The translations under genes were made by a program, and so were the position numbers. A DNA stretch of 10,415 nucleotides, from contig CAYNNP010000229.1 of NCBI GenBank assembly GCA_964398215.1, positions 1-10,415 of the forward strand. The letters run 5' to 3'. Within the stretch, counting starts at the first letter, position 1. Each line of letters starts with the position of its first letter. This DNA is from CAYNNP01 sp964398215. GTDB lineage: Bacteria; Planctomycetota; Planctomycetia; Pirellulales; Pirellulaceae. Under the pieces are notes generated by a model, which saw only the letters and a list, made by a program, of their open reading frames with translations, made no database searches and was not told where the DNA came from. Below are positions 1 to 7,238 of the stretch, one piece after another.

Positions 1-2019
1 ACTTAGCGGTGAGAGCAATACAACACAGGAGTTTGCGGTAGCGTACTCGTCTCCGGTTTTGTCAGTCCACGATCCATCCGCCCTTTGGATTTTCAACAAG
101 TGCTTATGAACACTCTTGTACCAAAGTGTGAAGTCATCTGGCTGACGATATCGCATTGCTATGCTGGCGTAGTACTGTGTGTAAAAGAAGAATGGAATCG
201 TTTTTGATCCTAGGTCAACATTTTCACCAATGACATAGTCAAATCCATTTTCTGTCAGCTCTTCATTCTCCACTTTCGACAACGACAATGCAGCCATTGC
301 TGCGGCACTCCGAGCTAAAGCGGAACCGGGTGTGTTAGCGACATAGCAAAATCCGCCACCGTCAACTTGGCAAGAACTGATGTAGCTGATTGCTCGCTGA
401 ATCGTTTTTGGATTGACCGTGACACCAGCACGCTGAGCCTCCTGAAGTCCAACCAACATGCAGGAAGTAATGGAGACATCGGCACTGGTTGCCACAGGTG
501 AGTATCTCCACCCGTTTAACTCGTTCTGAGCCTTCTCGGCCAAAGTAGTCATTTTGGTGATCGCGACCTTAATCGATGGGTCAGGCGAGGCGATTTGCAC
601 TCTCGATAGAAACTGCAACGCGTAAGCGTGAACATACATCTGGCCACCCACCATCCCAGTTACTTTGACCTGGCCAATCACATAGTTCACGCATTTACGC
701 AATTCCTTCTTGTATTTCCCGCTGCTTAACTTGCTGCCAGAGGCCAAGAATGCAAGGCCACCTATCGCGGTCGACGCGATCCGCTTGTCGGGAACGTTTG
801 TACCAATCGAACCATCTGCATTTTGGCGCGAAGCCAAAAACTGAAGCCCAAGCTCAACTTGCTGCAGTGTTTTCGGTGTGACCAAATCAACGATCGGGTC
901 TTTTGGTTTTCCTGGTTCAACCTTTTCGCTTGGCCCATCCTGAGCACTCGCGCTTCGCAACTGAACGCTTCCGAGTCCAAACACCAAAAAGCACGCTAGG
1001 CAGCTCGCCAATACGACGCGGCGAGTATTCAATTGTGAATCGTAATGGCAGTTGGCAAGAAACCGAATCCGCGAGCTGATACTCGAACTCCGCGCCATCG
1101 CAAAACCAAAACCGGGTGCACCATGCGAGGCTAACGCCACCTTCGCTAGCGTTCGTGTGTAGCTTTCAACGCTGCCGACTTCCTGTGCAGCAACCGCATC
1201 ACTAACCCTTTCGCATGCCGCTGCATGGACGCGCCGCATCAACCAAACAAGTGGATGAAACCAAAGCAACGTGCCAAGTGCGATCAGCAGGTGGTTCCAT
1301 AACAAATCATTTGAGCGAAAATGCGCAATCTCATGCAAGAATACTGACGGCAATTCTGATTCAAATTCTGGGTCTGCGAGGTCTGCTGGCAACAACAAAG
1401 TCCCACCGCGTCCGCCGAAAATCGATGGCGTTGTCATTTCGTGGCTGACTCGCAACTGAATATTGTTGGCCGCAACTCCTTGGCTTGCACATGCCTCTGC
1501 CCACAACAAAGCCAAACGCTCTGTTGGAACGGTCGCACAATCAATCAATCCAACGACTCGCCGCCAAGACAAAATGATTCTGGCAATCAAGAAAAGGCAC
1601 ACCGCAACGTAGGCAAGCAAAATCCAACTACCCAAACTGACTGCTCTATGAGACTCACTTTCCAAGGCCGATTCGATTTCCACTGTGCTTGATGCAGCCG
1701 AATTAGCAACATTTTCGACAACAATCGCGTTCAGATCATCCACCCGTTGACTTGGAATTGCCACGCCTTTGTTCGCCAGTGCCGGAGAAGTCAACACAGT
1801 CGAACGAAATGCAGATGGCAACGCGAAATGAAGAACAGGCAACACTATCAACAACAGTGCCGCCGCCCGCCAAACCAACACTCGCCAGCGCGGATTGCTA
1901 CGGTACAGAACGAAATGCCAACCCCACGCTGCCGCCAGAATCGCAGTCCATTTGATCAACATCCATGTCAGGACAGAAAACTCTAAATACTGCCGTAACC
2001 AAAACGGTGCATCGATCAT
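1..2019 (-). CDS. M56 (BlaR1-type) membrane metallopeptidase fused to a prenyltransferase/squalene-cyclase-like repeat domain (3' end outside window)
   Basis: The frame starts at ATG 2019 and stays open for 673 codons to the window edge, so the stop is not seen. The N-terminal part is a BlaR1/MecR1-type peptidase. It has hydrophobic segments near residues 14-39, 52-69, 129-150, 240-258 and 334-351, a zinc-binding HEIAH at 229-233, and a downstream E270-x3-D274 that fits the third ligand of the family. In this family the protease is activated by an external signal and leads to loss of the BlaI repressor. After the last membrane segment there is no penicillin-binding domain. Instead there is a roughly 300-residue region with repeated alpha-hairpin/QW-like motifs: QNADGSIG (398-405 region), NGWRYSP (502-508), CQVDGGGFCY (550-559) and IQRADGSWTD (644-653). 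These are typical of prenyltransferase/squalene oxidase repeat proteins. The domain reads ...DEYATANSCVVLL at the edge, which is usually close to the C-terminus in such proteins. The start overlaps the blaI stop (ATGA), implying translational coupling. The family calls are strong. The ligand and the role of the barrel are unknown. Confidence 0.9.
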   Translation of the reverse strand, partial: MIDAPFWLRQYLEFSVLTWMLIKWTAILAAAWGWHFVLYRSNPRWRVLVWRAAALLLIVLPVLHFALPSAFRSTVLTSPALANKGVAIPSQRVDDLNAIVVENVANSAASSTVEIESALESESHRAVSLGSWILLAYVAVCLFLIARIILSWRRVVGLIDCATVPTERLALLWAEACASQGVAANNIQLRVSHEMTTPSIFGGRGGTLLLPADLADPEFESELPSVFLHEIAHFRSNDLLWNHLLIALGTLLWFHPLVWLMRRVHAAACERVSDAVAAQEVGSVESYTRTLAKVALASHGAPGFGFAMARSSSISSRIRFLANCHYDSQLNTRRVVLASCLACFLVFGLGSVQLRSASAQDGPSEKVEPGKPKDPIVDLVTPKTLQQVELGLQFLASRQNADGSIGTNVPDKRIASTAIGGLAFLASGSKLSSGKYKKELRKCVNYVIGQVKVTGMVGGQMYVHAYALQFLSRVQIASPDPSIKVAITKMTTLAEKAQNELNGWRYSPVATSADVSITSCMLVGLQEAQRAGVTVNPKTIQRAISYISSCQVDGGGFCYVANTPGSALARSAAAMAALSLSKVENEELTENGFDYVIGENVDLGSKTIPFFFYTQYYASIAMRYRQPDDFTLWYKSVHKHLLKIQRADGSWTDKTGDEYATANSCVVLLSPLS

Positions 2020-2408
2020 GACTTGGAACCCTTCTTAGAGTCTTTCTTGGAATTGGACTGATCCGCTAACTTCTTCAGCGCCAGCAACTCTTTCTCGCTT
2101 AGCTTCTGAGAGCTAATCAAGTTCATCAGCAGCGCTTCCGTTGAACCCTGACAAAAAACGTCGGTTACTTCGCGAACCATCGAGCGAAAAACTGACTGCC
2201 GCCGCGTCCTTGCTTTGTAAAAATACGCCTTCCCTTCTTTGCGGCGAACAACATGCCCCTTTTCAATCAAGATTGCCAAGATCGAACGCAACGCCGGATT
2301 TTTTATTTCACGAGGAAAATCAGCGAGAATCTCTGCTGGCTTCGACTCACCTCGCGCCCAAAGAATTTGCATCACTTCCAATTCGGCAGAGGTCAAACGT
2401 GTTGGCAT
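2016..2408 (-). CDS. blaI: BlaI/MecI-family transcriptional repressor
   Basis: This is a 130-residue winged-helix protein of normal BlaI/MecI length. The N-terminal TSAELEVMQILW (6-17), the recognition-helix region NPALRSILAILIEKGHV (37-53) and the wing RRKEGKAYFYKA (55-66) are family hallmarks. The C-terminal half (about 75-115) corresponds to the dimerisation domain. N96-L97 sits where staphylococcal BlaI is cut (Asn-Phe), so proteolytic inactivation is possible but inferred. The tail from 118 on is rich in Lys and Ser. The start is supported by an AGGAG site at 2418-2422, 9 nt upstream. The gene is followed immediately by the M56 peptidase with a 4-bp overlap, the classic repressor/sensor-protease pairing. 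The protein probably binds the inverted repeats centred near 2441 and 2484 and represses its own operon. The symbol is used for the family; a beta-lactam role is not implied. Confidence 0.93.
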   Translation of the reverse strand: MPTRLTSAELEVMQILWARGESKPAEILADFPREIKNPALRSILAILIEKGHVVRRKEGKAYFYKARTRRQSVFRSMVREVTDVFCQGSTEALLMNLISSQKLSEKELLALKKLADQSNSKKDSKKGSKS

Positions 2409-2426
2409 TTTGTCGGGCTCCTAATG

Positions 2427-2456
2427 GCTGATGTGCAGATATTACTGCACATCAGC
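2427..2456. promoter_or_regulatory. Operator 1: perfect 12-bp inverted repeat around the blaI -10 box
   Basis: The arms GCTGATGTGCAG (2427-2438) and CTGCACATCAGC (2445-2456) are perfectly complementary and separated by 6 nt, which form the -10 box of the promoter. Position, symmetry and the adjacent BlaI-family gene make this the likely autorepression site. The binding assignment is inferred. Confidence 0.75.
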
Positions 2457-2468
2457 GAGCCACGTCAA
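2439..2468 (-). promoter_or_regulatory. Sigma70-like promoter of the blaI-M56 operon
   Basis: Reading the minus strand, a -35 box TTGACG (2463-2468) is separated by 18 bp from a -10 box TAATAT (2439-2444). Transcription would begin near 2432, giving a leader of about 24 nt that carries AGGAG (2418-2422) before the blaI ATG. The -10 box is exactly the 6-nt centre of operator 1, so a bound repressor would block RNA polymerase. Confidence 0.72.
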
Positions 2469-2472
2469 CCAT

Positions 2473-2496
2473 AATATGCAGACTTTTCTGCACATT
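2473..2496. promoter_or_regulatory. Operator 2: second, imperfect copy of the BlaI-type inverted repeat
   Basis: Arms AATATGCAG (2473-2481) and CTGCACATT (2488-2496) flank a 6-nt spacer. They share the TGCAG-N6-CTGCA core and the CTGCACAT half-site with operator 1. One position (2476/2493) is mispaired. The centre lies 43 bp from that of operator 1, about four helical turns, so two dimers could sit on the same DNA face on either side of the -35 box. Confidence 0.65.
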
Positions 2497-2590
2497 TCAC
2501 AAAACAGATCTAAGCGACCGAATTTGCCACGATGACATTTGAAATCACCAAGCAATCTCGCTGTCACAATGCGGAGCTGCCAAATGACCT

Positions 2591-4756
2591 CTAACCTGTG
2601 TGCCGCAGCGCGTCGATTGGGTTCATCGCAGCAGCGCGGATCGCTGGGTACAGCCCGAATACGATTCCTACCGCGACTGAGATCCCGAAAGCGATTGGGA
2701 TCGACCAGGGAATGATGATTGGCTGCATCGACTGGACGGTTTCTGGTAACGAATTCATCAAATCAGGAATCGTTTTATTCAAACCAAAACGCAAGAAATC
2801 AACGGCTTTGCCACAGGTCAGGCCGCCAATAATTCCTAACCCACCGCCAGCAACAGACAACAGTACTGTTTCGATCAAGAACTGCCGAGTGATGTCCTTT
2901 CGCCTCGCTCCCAACGCGCGTCGAATCCCAATCTCTCGCGTTCTTTCGGTAACCGTTGCCAACATGATATTCATGATGCCAATGCCACCGACAAGGAGCG
3001 ATATCCCTGCCAACAACCCCATCATCGCCATGAACATCAAACGCGTATTTCGAGCCTGCTCCAGCAATTTCAATGGCACACCGATGCGAAAATCCTCGAA
3101 CAGATGGGTTCGCGAAAGCGCTTGCTGAACCGCCTTGCCAGTGGCTTCTGCGTCTTCCTGATTTTTCAGGCGAATGGTGATCTGCGACACAGCGCGGCCA
3201 CCGTTGTTGCCAACGGACGTCGATTCACCAAAGCGTATCCAATAAGTTTCCAGTGGAATGTAGACATTGTCGGCAAAGTCTTGGCTTCGACTGGTGTTTT
3301 TCACGCTTTTCATTTCTTCGCGCGGGGCAATCACCCCCACAACGCAAAAGAAGTCATCGTTGATCTTGACCGATTTACCAACAGGGTCTTCGTGTTTGAA
3401 TAATGACTTTGCGACATGCGTTGACAGAACACAGACGTTGGATTTTTGGGCATTGTCACTGTCCAACAGAAAGCGACCATTGACGACATTCAGCGAATAC
3501 AACTCTTTGTATTTTTGCGTACACGCGTTGATTTCGCATTCAGCCCGTCGATCTCGATAACGGACCTCGCGCCCCGTCCTGCGATAAAATGGAATGACCA
3601 AATCGGCGGACGGAATATTCTGCTCCAAGTGCCAACAGTCCTCTTCCGTCAGACCGTAGAAGTAAACACGTTTGCCTTGAGTATCGTCGGTTGGCGGTCT
3701 GACCGTCGTGACGATGATATTATTGGCGCCCAACTCTTTGATCTGCGCATTAGCTTTGGACGCGATTCCTTCGCTAATGGCCAACAGCCAAATCACGCTG
3801 GCCACACCAATAAAAATCCCCAGCACAGTTAGCATCGAGCGCAAAGGATGCATCAACAGCGTTTTCATACCAACGCGGACGTCGCGCAGTCGCAACCGGA
3901 TCGTTGACGGGTTCTTTCGCCGAGTCCCTTCGGGCTTTGGTTGATATTCGGCGGGAGGCTTCAAACGCTCGTCAGACTCAATCACGCCATCACGAAGCCG
4001 TACGATGCGACGCGCCCGATCGGCAACTTCCTCCTCATGCGTGACCATCACGATCGTTGTCCCTTGCTGATTCAAGTCATCAAACAGCTCAAGGATTTCG
4101 TTCGTCGTAACCGTGTCCAGATTCCCAGTCGCTTCATCCGCCAGAATGAACTCAGGCTGATTGATCAAACTACGCGCAATTCCAGCTCGTTGCTGTTGGC
4201 CGCCAGAAAGCTGAGTGGGTCGGTGACCAGACCGGTCATCCAAGCCAACCAGTTTGGTCAGTTCGCGGGTGCGTTCTCGATCCGCTTTCGTCATCCCGCC
4301 GCTATACGCAAGCGGGACCTCAACGTTCCCCTTCACATCCAATTGTGGCAACAAATTGTAAGCTTGGAAAACGAAACCGATTCGCTCGGCGCGGATCCGA
4401 GAGAGCTCATCGTCTTTTAGTTTCGAGACGTCACATTCACCGATCTGATAAGTCCCAGAGGTCGGAATATCCAGCCCTCCAAGCAAATTCAACAATGTAC
4501 TTTTGCCAGAGCCCGATGGCCCCATGATGGCAACGTAGTCCCCATGCGGAACATCCAGATTGATGCCTTTAAGAACTTTGACAGCCTCGTTTCCAAGCTG
4601 ATAGTTCTTGCAAAGATCGCGAATGTGTAAAGCAACGCTGTTCGCTTGGGCTTCGACCTGATCAGCAGGCGGCTCTGATTCAGTCGCTTTCTTTAACACG
4701 CGAACTCTCGGTTTAAGATTCCGCTGGCAAAGTGAGCAATTCCAACACCTCAGCAT
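2591..4756 (-). CDS. MacB-like ABC transporter, fused ATPase and FtsX-type permease
   Basis: This is an exporter subunit that couples ATP hydrolysis in the cytoplasm to conformational work across the inner membrane, as in MacB. Numbered from ATG 4756 (721 residues), the N-terminal nucleotide-binding domain has Walker A GPSGSGKST (79-87), Q-loop Q131, signature LSGGQQQR (183-190), Walker B ending LADEATGNLD (205-214) and H-loop H240. A linker precedes the first membrane helix (about 306-325), a large periplasmic MacB_PCD-type domain (about 327-550) and three C-terminal helices (about 573-600, 625-650, 682-705). EIGIRRALGA (608-617) and the GLYPAIRAAAMNPIDALRH end are hallmarks of the MacB/LolCDE class. 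The fused order ATPase-then-permease is that of MacB. The start is uncertain. ATG 4756 overlaps the upstream gene by 44 bp and gives a Cys-rich, non-family N-terminus. GTG 4699 lies 13 nt after the upstream stop, has GAGAG 5 nt before it and may be the true start. The substrate cannot be read from the sequence. Confidence 0.93.
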   Translation of the reverse strand: MLRCWNCSLCQRNLKPRVRVLKKATESEPPADQVEAQANSVALHIRDLCKNYQLGNEAVKVLKGINLDVPHGDYVAIMGPSGSGKSTLLNLLGGLDIPTSGTYQIGECDVSKLKDDELSRIRAERIGFVFQAYNLLPQLDVKGNVEVPLAYSGGMTKADRERTRELTKLVGLDDRSGHRPTQLSGGQQQRAGIARSLINQPEFILADEATGNLDTVTTNEILELFDDLNQQGTTIVMVTHEEEVADRARRIVRLRDGVIESDERLKPPAEYQPKPEGTRRKNPSTIRLRLRDVRVGMKTLLMHPLRSMLTVLGIFIGVASVIWLLAISEGIASKANAQIKELGANNIIVTTVRPPTDDTQGKRVYFYGLTEEDCWHLEQNIPSADLVIPFYRRTGREVRYRDRRAECEINACTQKYKELYSLNVVNGRFLLDSDNAQKSNVCVLSTHVAKSLFKHEDPVGKSVKINDDFFCVVGVIAPREEMKSVKNTSRSQDFADNVYIPLETYWIRFGESTSVGNNGGRAVSQITIRLKNQEDAEATGKAVQQALSRTHLFEDFRIGVPLKLLEQARNTRLMFMAMMGLLAGISLLVGGIGIMNIMLATVTERTREIGIRRALGARRKDITRQFLIETVLLSVAGGGLGIIGGLTCGKAVDFLRFGLNKTIPDLMNSLPETVQSMQPIIIPWSIPIAFGISVAVGIVFGLYPAIRAAAMNPIDALRHTG

Positions 4757-6170
4757 CGGTAATATTCAAAACGACTTCTTCGCCCACGGTCAAACCCGAT
4801 TTGACAACCAAATGAGTTTCATTCGCACTGCCAACTTCTAGCTCGCGAGTTTCGACCATTCCAGATTCGCCAGGAATCGCGCAATAGAACCGATCTTCGC
4901 GTTCAATCACCGCCTCGATGGGAATCTGAATCGCAGACGCTAATTCTTCCACCAACACATTCACTTCGGCAGTCATGCCAGGCCGCAAGTCAGACGGTGG
5001 ATCCTCGATTTGAATCTGCACTTCATATTCTTTCACGTGCGACATGTAAGCACTGATCGCAGGCAACGGGTATTCGCTGACGTCGGTCACCATCCCAACC
5101 AGTGGCAGTTCGGGTAGAGCGTCCAATCGCAACGCCGCGATCTGCCCTTTCTGTACGTAACCGATCCGCGACTCATGAACCTTGGCGACGACTTGCATCT
5201 TTTTGGGGTCAGGCAAGTTGATGATGATTTGGCGTTCGCGGACTGGCAAACCTTCTTCAATCAACGTTGTACTTGATGACCGAGTTCGATCATTCGCATA
5301 GACGACTTGGCCTGCAACAGGAGCAACAATCTTGCACTTTGAAAGTTGGTCTTCGATTTGAGCGAGTTGAAGTTTATCCAATTCCCAAGTCTTCTCTCGC
5401 GAATTCAATTTCGCTTCAGCTGTCTTGATATTGGCTGTGTACTGGTTCAACATTTTTTCGCGAGTGAACTTGCTTAACACTTCCAATTTTGTGTTCGCAA
5501 CACCAAGCTCTTTCTTGGCTTTCTCCAGAGCGAACGTGTCAGCCTCCAGCTGCGCCTCTGGGATGTATCCACGCTCGGCCAATCGCTTGCTGTACGCCAG
5601 ATACTCTTCGGCCCGACGTTTGTTTTCTTCGGCAACGAAAACGGCACTCTGTTGTTGCTCCATCTGCTCAGCAAACGTGCCTTCGTCATACTCCTTCAAT
5701 GTGAGCCTAGCGTTGTCGACATCCGATTTCGCCTCGATCGTTGCGGCTTCGCTATTGCTGCATGCGATTTGTTGCTGAATCAATTGAGTTTGTAACATTG
5801 AATCATCAAGACGCACCAAGAAATCGCCTTTCTCCACCCACGAGCCTTCGTCGACAATCTCCAGGATGTTGACACCCGTGCTGCTCGTTCTGCCTCGCAC
5901 TCTACTGCGTACTTCGATATTGCTAGAACTTTCGATCTCGCCGCGTTCAAGGACTCGGTACTCAAAGGGGCCTTCGGTAACCTGAGCAGTCAGAAACTCG
6001 ACCGTCGACTTTTCTTCAAAGAAGTCGCCGAACAATCCTGTGATTCCGCCCACGAAAAAATGAGCAACGAATCCAGCAATCAGCAAGATGCCACCGCCGA
6101 ATATCACGGTGGATTCAATCGATCCTGAACGAGTTCGAGACCGAATCAGATTGGAAGAAGTCAAAACCAT
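4713..6170 (-). CDS. HlyD/MacA-like periplasmic membrane fusion protein
   Basis: This is the adaptor subunit of an efflux system, working with the ABC protein encoded directly downstream. From ATG 6170 it has 485 residues: a short cytoplasmic N-terminus, one membrane anchor (about 22-47), a first lipoyl half-motif with VRSRVRGR...VDEGSWVEKGD (87-116), a long charged alpha-hairpin/coiled coil (about 122-278), the second lipoyl half CKIVAPVAGQVVYAND (279-294), a beta-barrel domain with LRPGMTAEVNV (395-405), and a membrane-proximal domain to the end. An in-frame TTG at 6233 would add 21 residues. It would lie only about 7 nt after the predicted transcription start and has no ribosome site, so ATG 6170 is preferred. 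The stop at 4713 falls inside or just before the start of the ABC gene, indicating one operon. No outer-membrane channel gene is present in the window. Confidence 0.9.
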   Translation of the reverse strand: MVLTSSNLIRSRTRSGSIESTVIFGGGILLIAGFVAHFFVGGITGLFGDFFEEKSTVEFLTAQVTEGPFEYRVLERGEIESSSNIEVRSRVRGRTSSTGVNILEIVDEGSWVEKGDFLVRLDDSMLQTQLIQQQIACSNSEAATIEAKSDVDNARLTLKEYDEGTFAEQMEQQQSAVFVAEENKRRAEEYLAYSKRLAERGYIPEAQLEADTFALEKAKKELGVANTKLEVLSKFTREKMLNQYTANIKTAEAKLNSREKTWELDKLQLAQIEDQLSKCKIVAPVAGQVVYANDRTRSSSTTLIEEGLPVRERQIIINLPDPKKMQVVAKVHESRIGYVQKGQIAALRLDALPELPLVGMVTDVSEYPLPAISAYMSHVKEYEVQIQIEDPPSDLRPGMTAEVNVLVEELASAIQIPIEAVIEREDRFYCAIPGESGMVETRELEVGSANETHLVVKSGLTVGEEVVLNITDAEVLELLTLPAES

Positions 6171-6244
6171 CACTTTGTGGGGAATGGCCCATGCGAGGCG
6201 GGGTGTACCTGCGAGGTGGGATAAAGCAGGCAAGGAAGGACTTA

Positions 6245-6256
6245 CAAGTATACTTG
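6245..6256. repeat. Perfect 12-bp palindrome over the exporter -10 box
   Basis: CAAGTATACTTG reads the same on both strands and contains the whole -10 hexamer. Its position suits an operator for a dimeric regulator, but no such regulator is identifiable here and the motif differs from the BlaI-type repeats. It may be a coincidence of a symmetric -10 region. Confidence 0.4.
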
Positions 6257-6275
6257 CTTATCAATTGTCTGTCAG
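6247..6275 (-). promoter_or_regulatory. Promoter of the membrane-fusion/ABC exporter operon
   Basis: On the minus strand a -35 box CTGACA (6270-6275) lies 17 bp from a -10 box TATACT (6247-6252), each matching the sigma70 consensus at 5 of 6 positions. Initiation near 6240 would give a leader of about 70 nt before ATG 6170. The remaining non-coding stretch upstream, to the pdxH stop at 6469, holds only the stem-loop listed separately. Confidence 0.6.
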
Positions 6276-6425
6276 CCGAAAGTTTGCCAGGGCTTGACGC
6301 AAAACGCAGCGAGTCGCCGGATTCTGAGATTAATCGACGCGGTTTATCGAAAAAGCAAGCAGGAGCGGTGCTATTTGCGCCGAATTGTCTCCCAAGTTCG
6401 CGCGATCGTTGCCCGGCAAACGGGG

Positions 6426-6448
6426 TGCCCGGATTCGCGATCCAGGCA
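6426..6448 (-). terminator. Stem-loop downstream of pdxH, possible transcription end
   Basis: Arms TGCCCGGAT (6426-6434) and ATCCAGGCA (6440-6448) pair with one C/A mismatch around a 5-nt loop, starting 21 nt after the pdxH stop. No run of T follows on the minus strand, so it is not a canonical intrinsic terminator. It may instead stabilise the 3' end or be accidental. Confidence 0.3.
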
Positions 6449-6468
6449 ACTTGATCTTGAGCTTGAAC

Positions 6469-7119
6469 CTACGGCGAGAGGCGGACAAGCTCCCAACCAC
6501 TGCCCTGCCCTGCCCTGCCCCGATAGACGATCCTGTCATGCAATCGACTCTCTCGTCCTTGCCAAAATTCGATCATGTTAGGCGACACGGAGTACCCGCC
6601 CCAATTCTCTGGACATGGTACGTCTTTGTTCCGCAGGCTGTTGGACAAATCTGTCATTCGATCCTCTAGCCAGCTACGGCTTTCCACTTCCGCCGACTGC
6701 TGGCTGGCCAACGCGCCCAGTTGGCTATCACGTGGCCGTTTTCCAAAATAGGCTTCAGACTGTTCGCGAGACGTTTTGGTTGCGTTGCCCTGGATGCGAA
6801 CTTGTCGCTGTAGGTGTGGCCAAAAGAAACAAAGTGAAACTGCCGAGCACGCGTGAATTTGTTGTCCCTTGGTCGAACCATAGTTGGTGTAAAAGAACAG
6901 TTGCCCGCCATCGATTCCTTTCAACAACACCACTCGCGACGAAAGCTCGCCGGCACCGTTTGTCGTTGAAAGAGTCATCGCGTTTGGCTCAAACCAATCC
7001 GGCGCCGATTCCTTGGCCTGATGAAACCAAGCTAGAAACTGAACCATTGGGTCCGAATTTACGTCACTGATATCAAGGCTTCCGCGGGTATAGGAAAGCC
7101 GCATTTCTTCCAAAGACAC
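6469..7119 (-). CDS. pdxH: Pyridoxamine 5'-phosphate oxidase
   Basis: This FMN-dependent cytoplasmic enzyme oxidises pyridoxine or pyridoxamine 5'-phosphate to pyridoxal 5'-phosphate, the last step of the vitamin B6 salvage and DXP-dependent routes. It has 216 residues, close to the 218 of the E. coli enzyme. FMN-binding segments are visible as SRVVLLK (61-67), YTNYGSTK (77-84) and LQRQVRIQG (103-111). EAYFGKRPRDSQLGA (122-136), EFWQGRESRLHDR (184-196, with the substrate-contacting Arg and His of RLHDR) and the terminal RLSP (213-216) are family signatures. The start is GTG 7119, supported by GGAG at 7128-7131, 8 nt upstream; ATG 7104 is a possible internal alternative. The gene stands alone on its strand, divergent from the yqgE-like gene. 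Near its C-terminus it contains a TGCCC tandem repeat, listed separately. No catalytic residue appears lost. Confidence 0.96.
   Translation of the reverse strand: MSLEEMRLSYTRGSLDISDVNSDPMVQFLAWFHQAKESAPDWFEPNAMTLSTTNGAGELSSRVVLLKGIDGGQLFFYTNYGSTKGQQIHACSAVSLCFFWPHLQRQVRIQGNATKTSREQSEAYFGKRPRDSQLGALASQQSAEVESRSWLEDRMTDLSNSLRNKDVPCPENWGGYSVSPNMIEFWQGRESRLHDRIVYRGRAGQGSGWELVRLSP
6501..6520. repeat. Four tandem copies of TGCCC inside the 3' end of pdxH
   Basis: The pentamer TGCCC is repeated four times without interruption. In pdxH it encodes the glycine-rich turn just before GWELVRLSP. A 5-bp unit is not a multiple of three, so gain or loss of one copy would shift the frame and replace the conserved C-terminus. 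Confidence 0.85.
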
Positions 7120-7209
7120 TCTCGTTACTCCAATTCAAACCTGTGATGACGATTCTGTAGCGACCACGCTCCAGCCTATTCATTTCACGCAATTCGCGGT
7201 TTTCTAGTC

Positions 7210-7238
7210 GCAAGTGGTCGGTTTGGCGCGCCGCTTGC
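7210..7238 (+). other. Stem-loop in the pdxH/yqgE divergent intergenic region
   Basis: Arms GCAAGTGG (7210-7217) and CCGCTTGC (7231-7238) pair over 8 positions with one G-T wobble and a 13-nt loop, followed by four T on the plus strand. It lies upstream of the predicted yqgE promoter, so a role as an attenuator would need an earlier promoter, which I do not see. It may be incidental. Confidence 0.25.

Noticed and set aside
1215..1986. Several short plus-strand open frames in 1215-1986
   Set aside because: They lie opposite the continuous 673-codon minus-strand frame that carries clear M56 motifs, so they are antisense shadows.
2497..2590. Terminator after the ABC transporter gene
   Set aside because: The best hairpin there has about five pairs including a wobble and no T run, so it is too weak to call.
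3941..4420. 159-codon plus-strand open frame
   Set aside because: It is antisense to the ABC ATPase domain, whose motifs are intact on the minus strand; the plus-strand product has no recognisable features.
6171..6233. TTG start at 6233 extending the membrane fusion protein by 21 residues
   Set aside because: It has no ribosome site, it lies about 7 nt from the predicted transcription start, and the added residues do not look like part of the family.
7225..7232. GGCGCGCC palindrome as an operator
   Set aside because: It is only 8 bp of GC palindrome, off the predicted promoter boxes and partly inside the loop of a weak stem; chance is sufficient.
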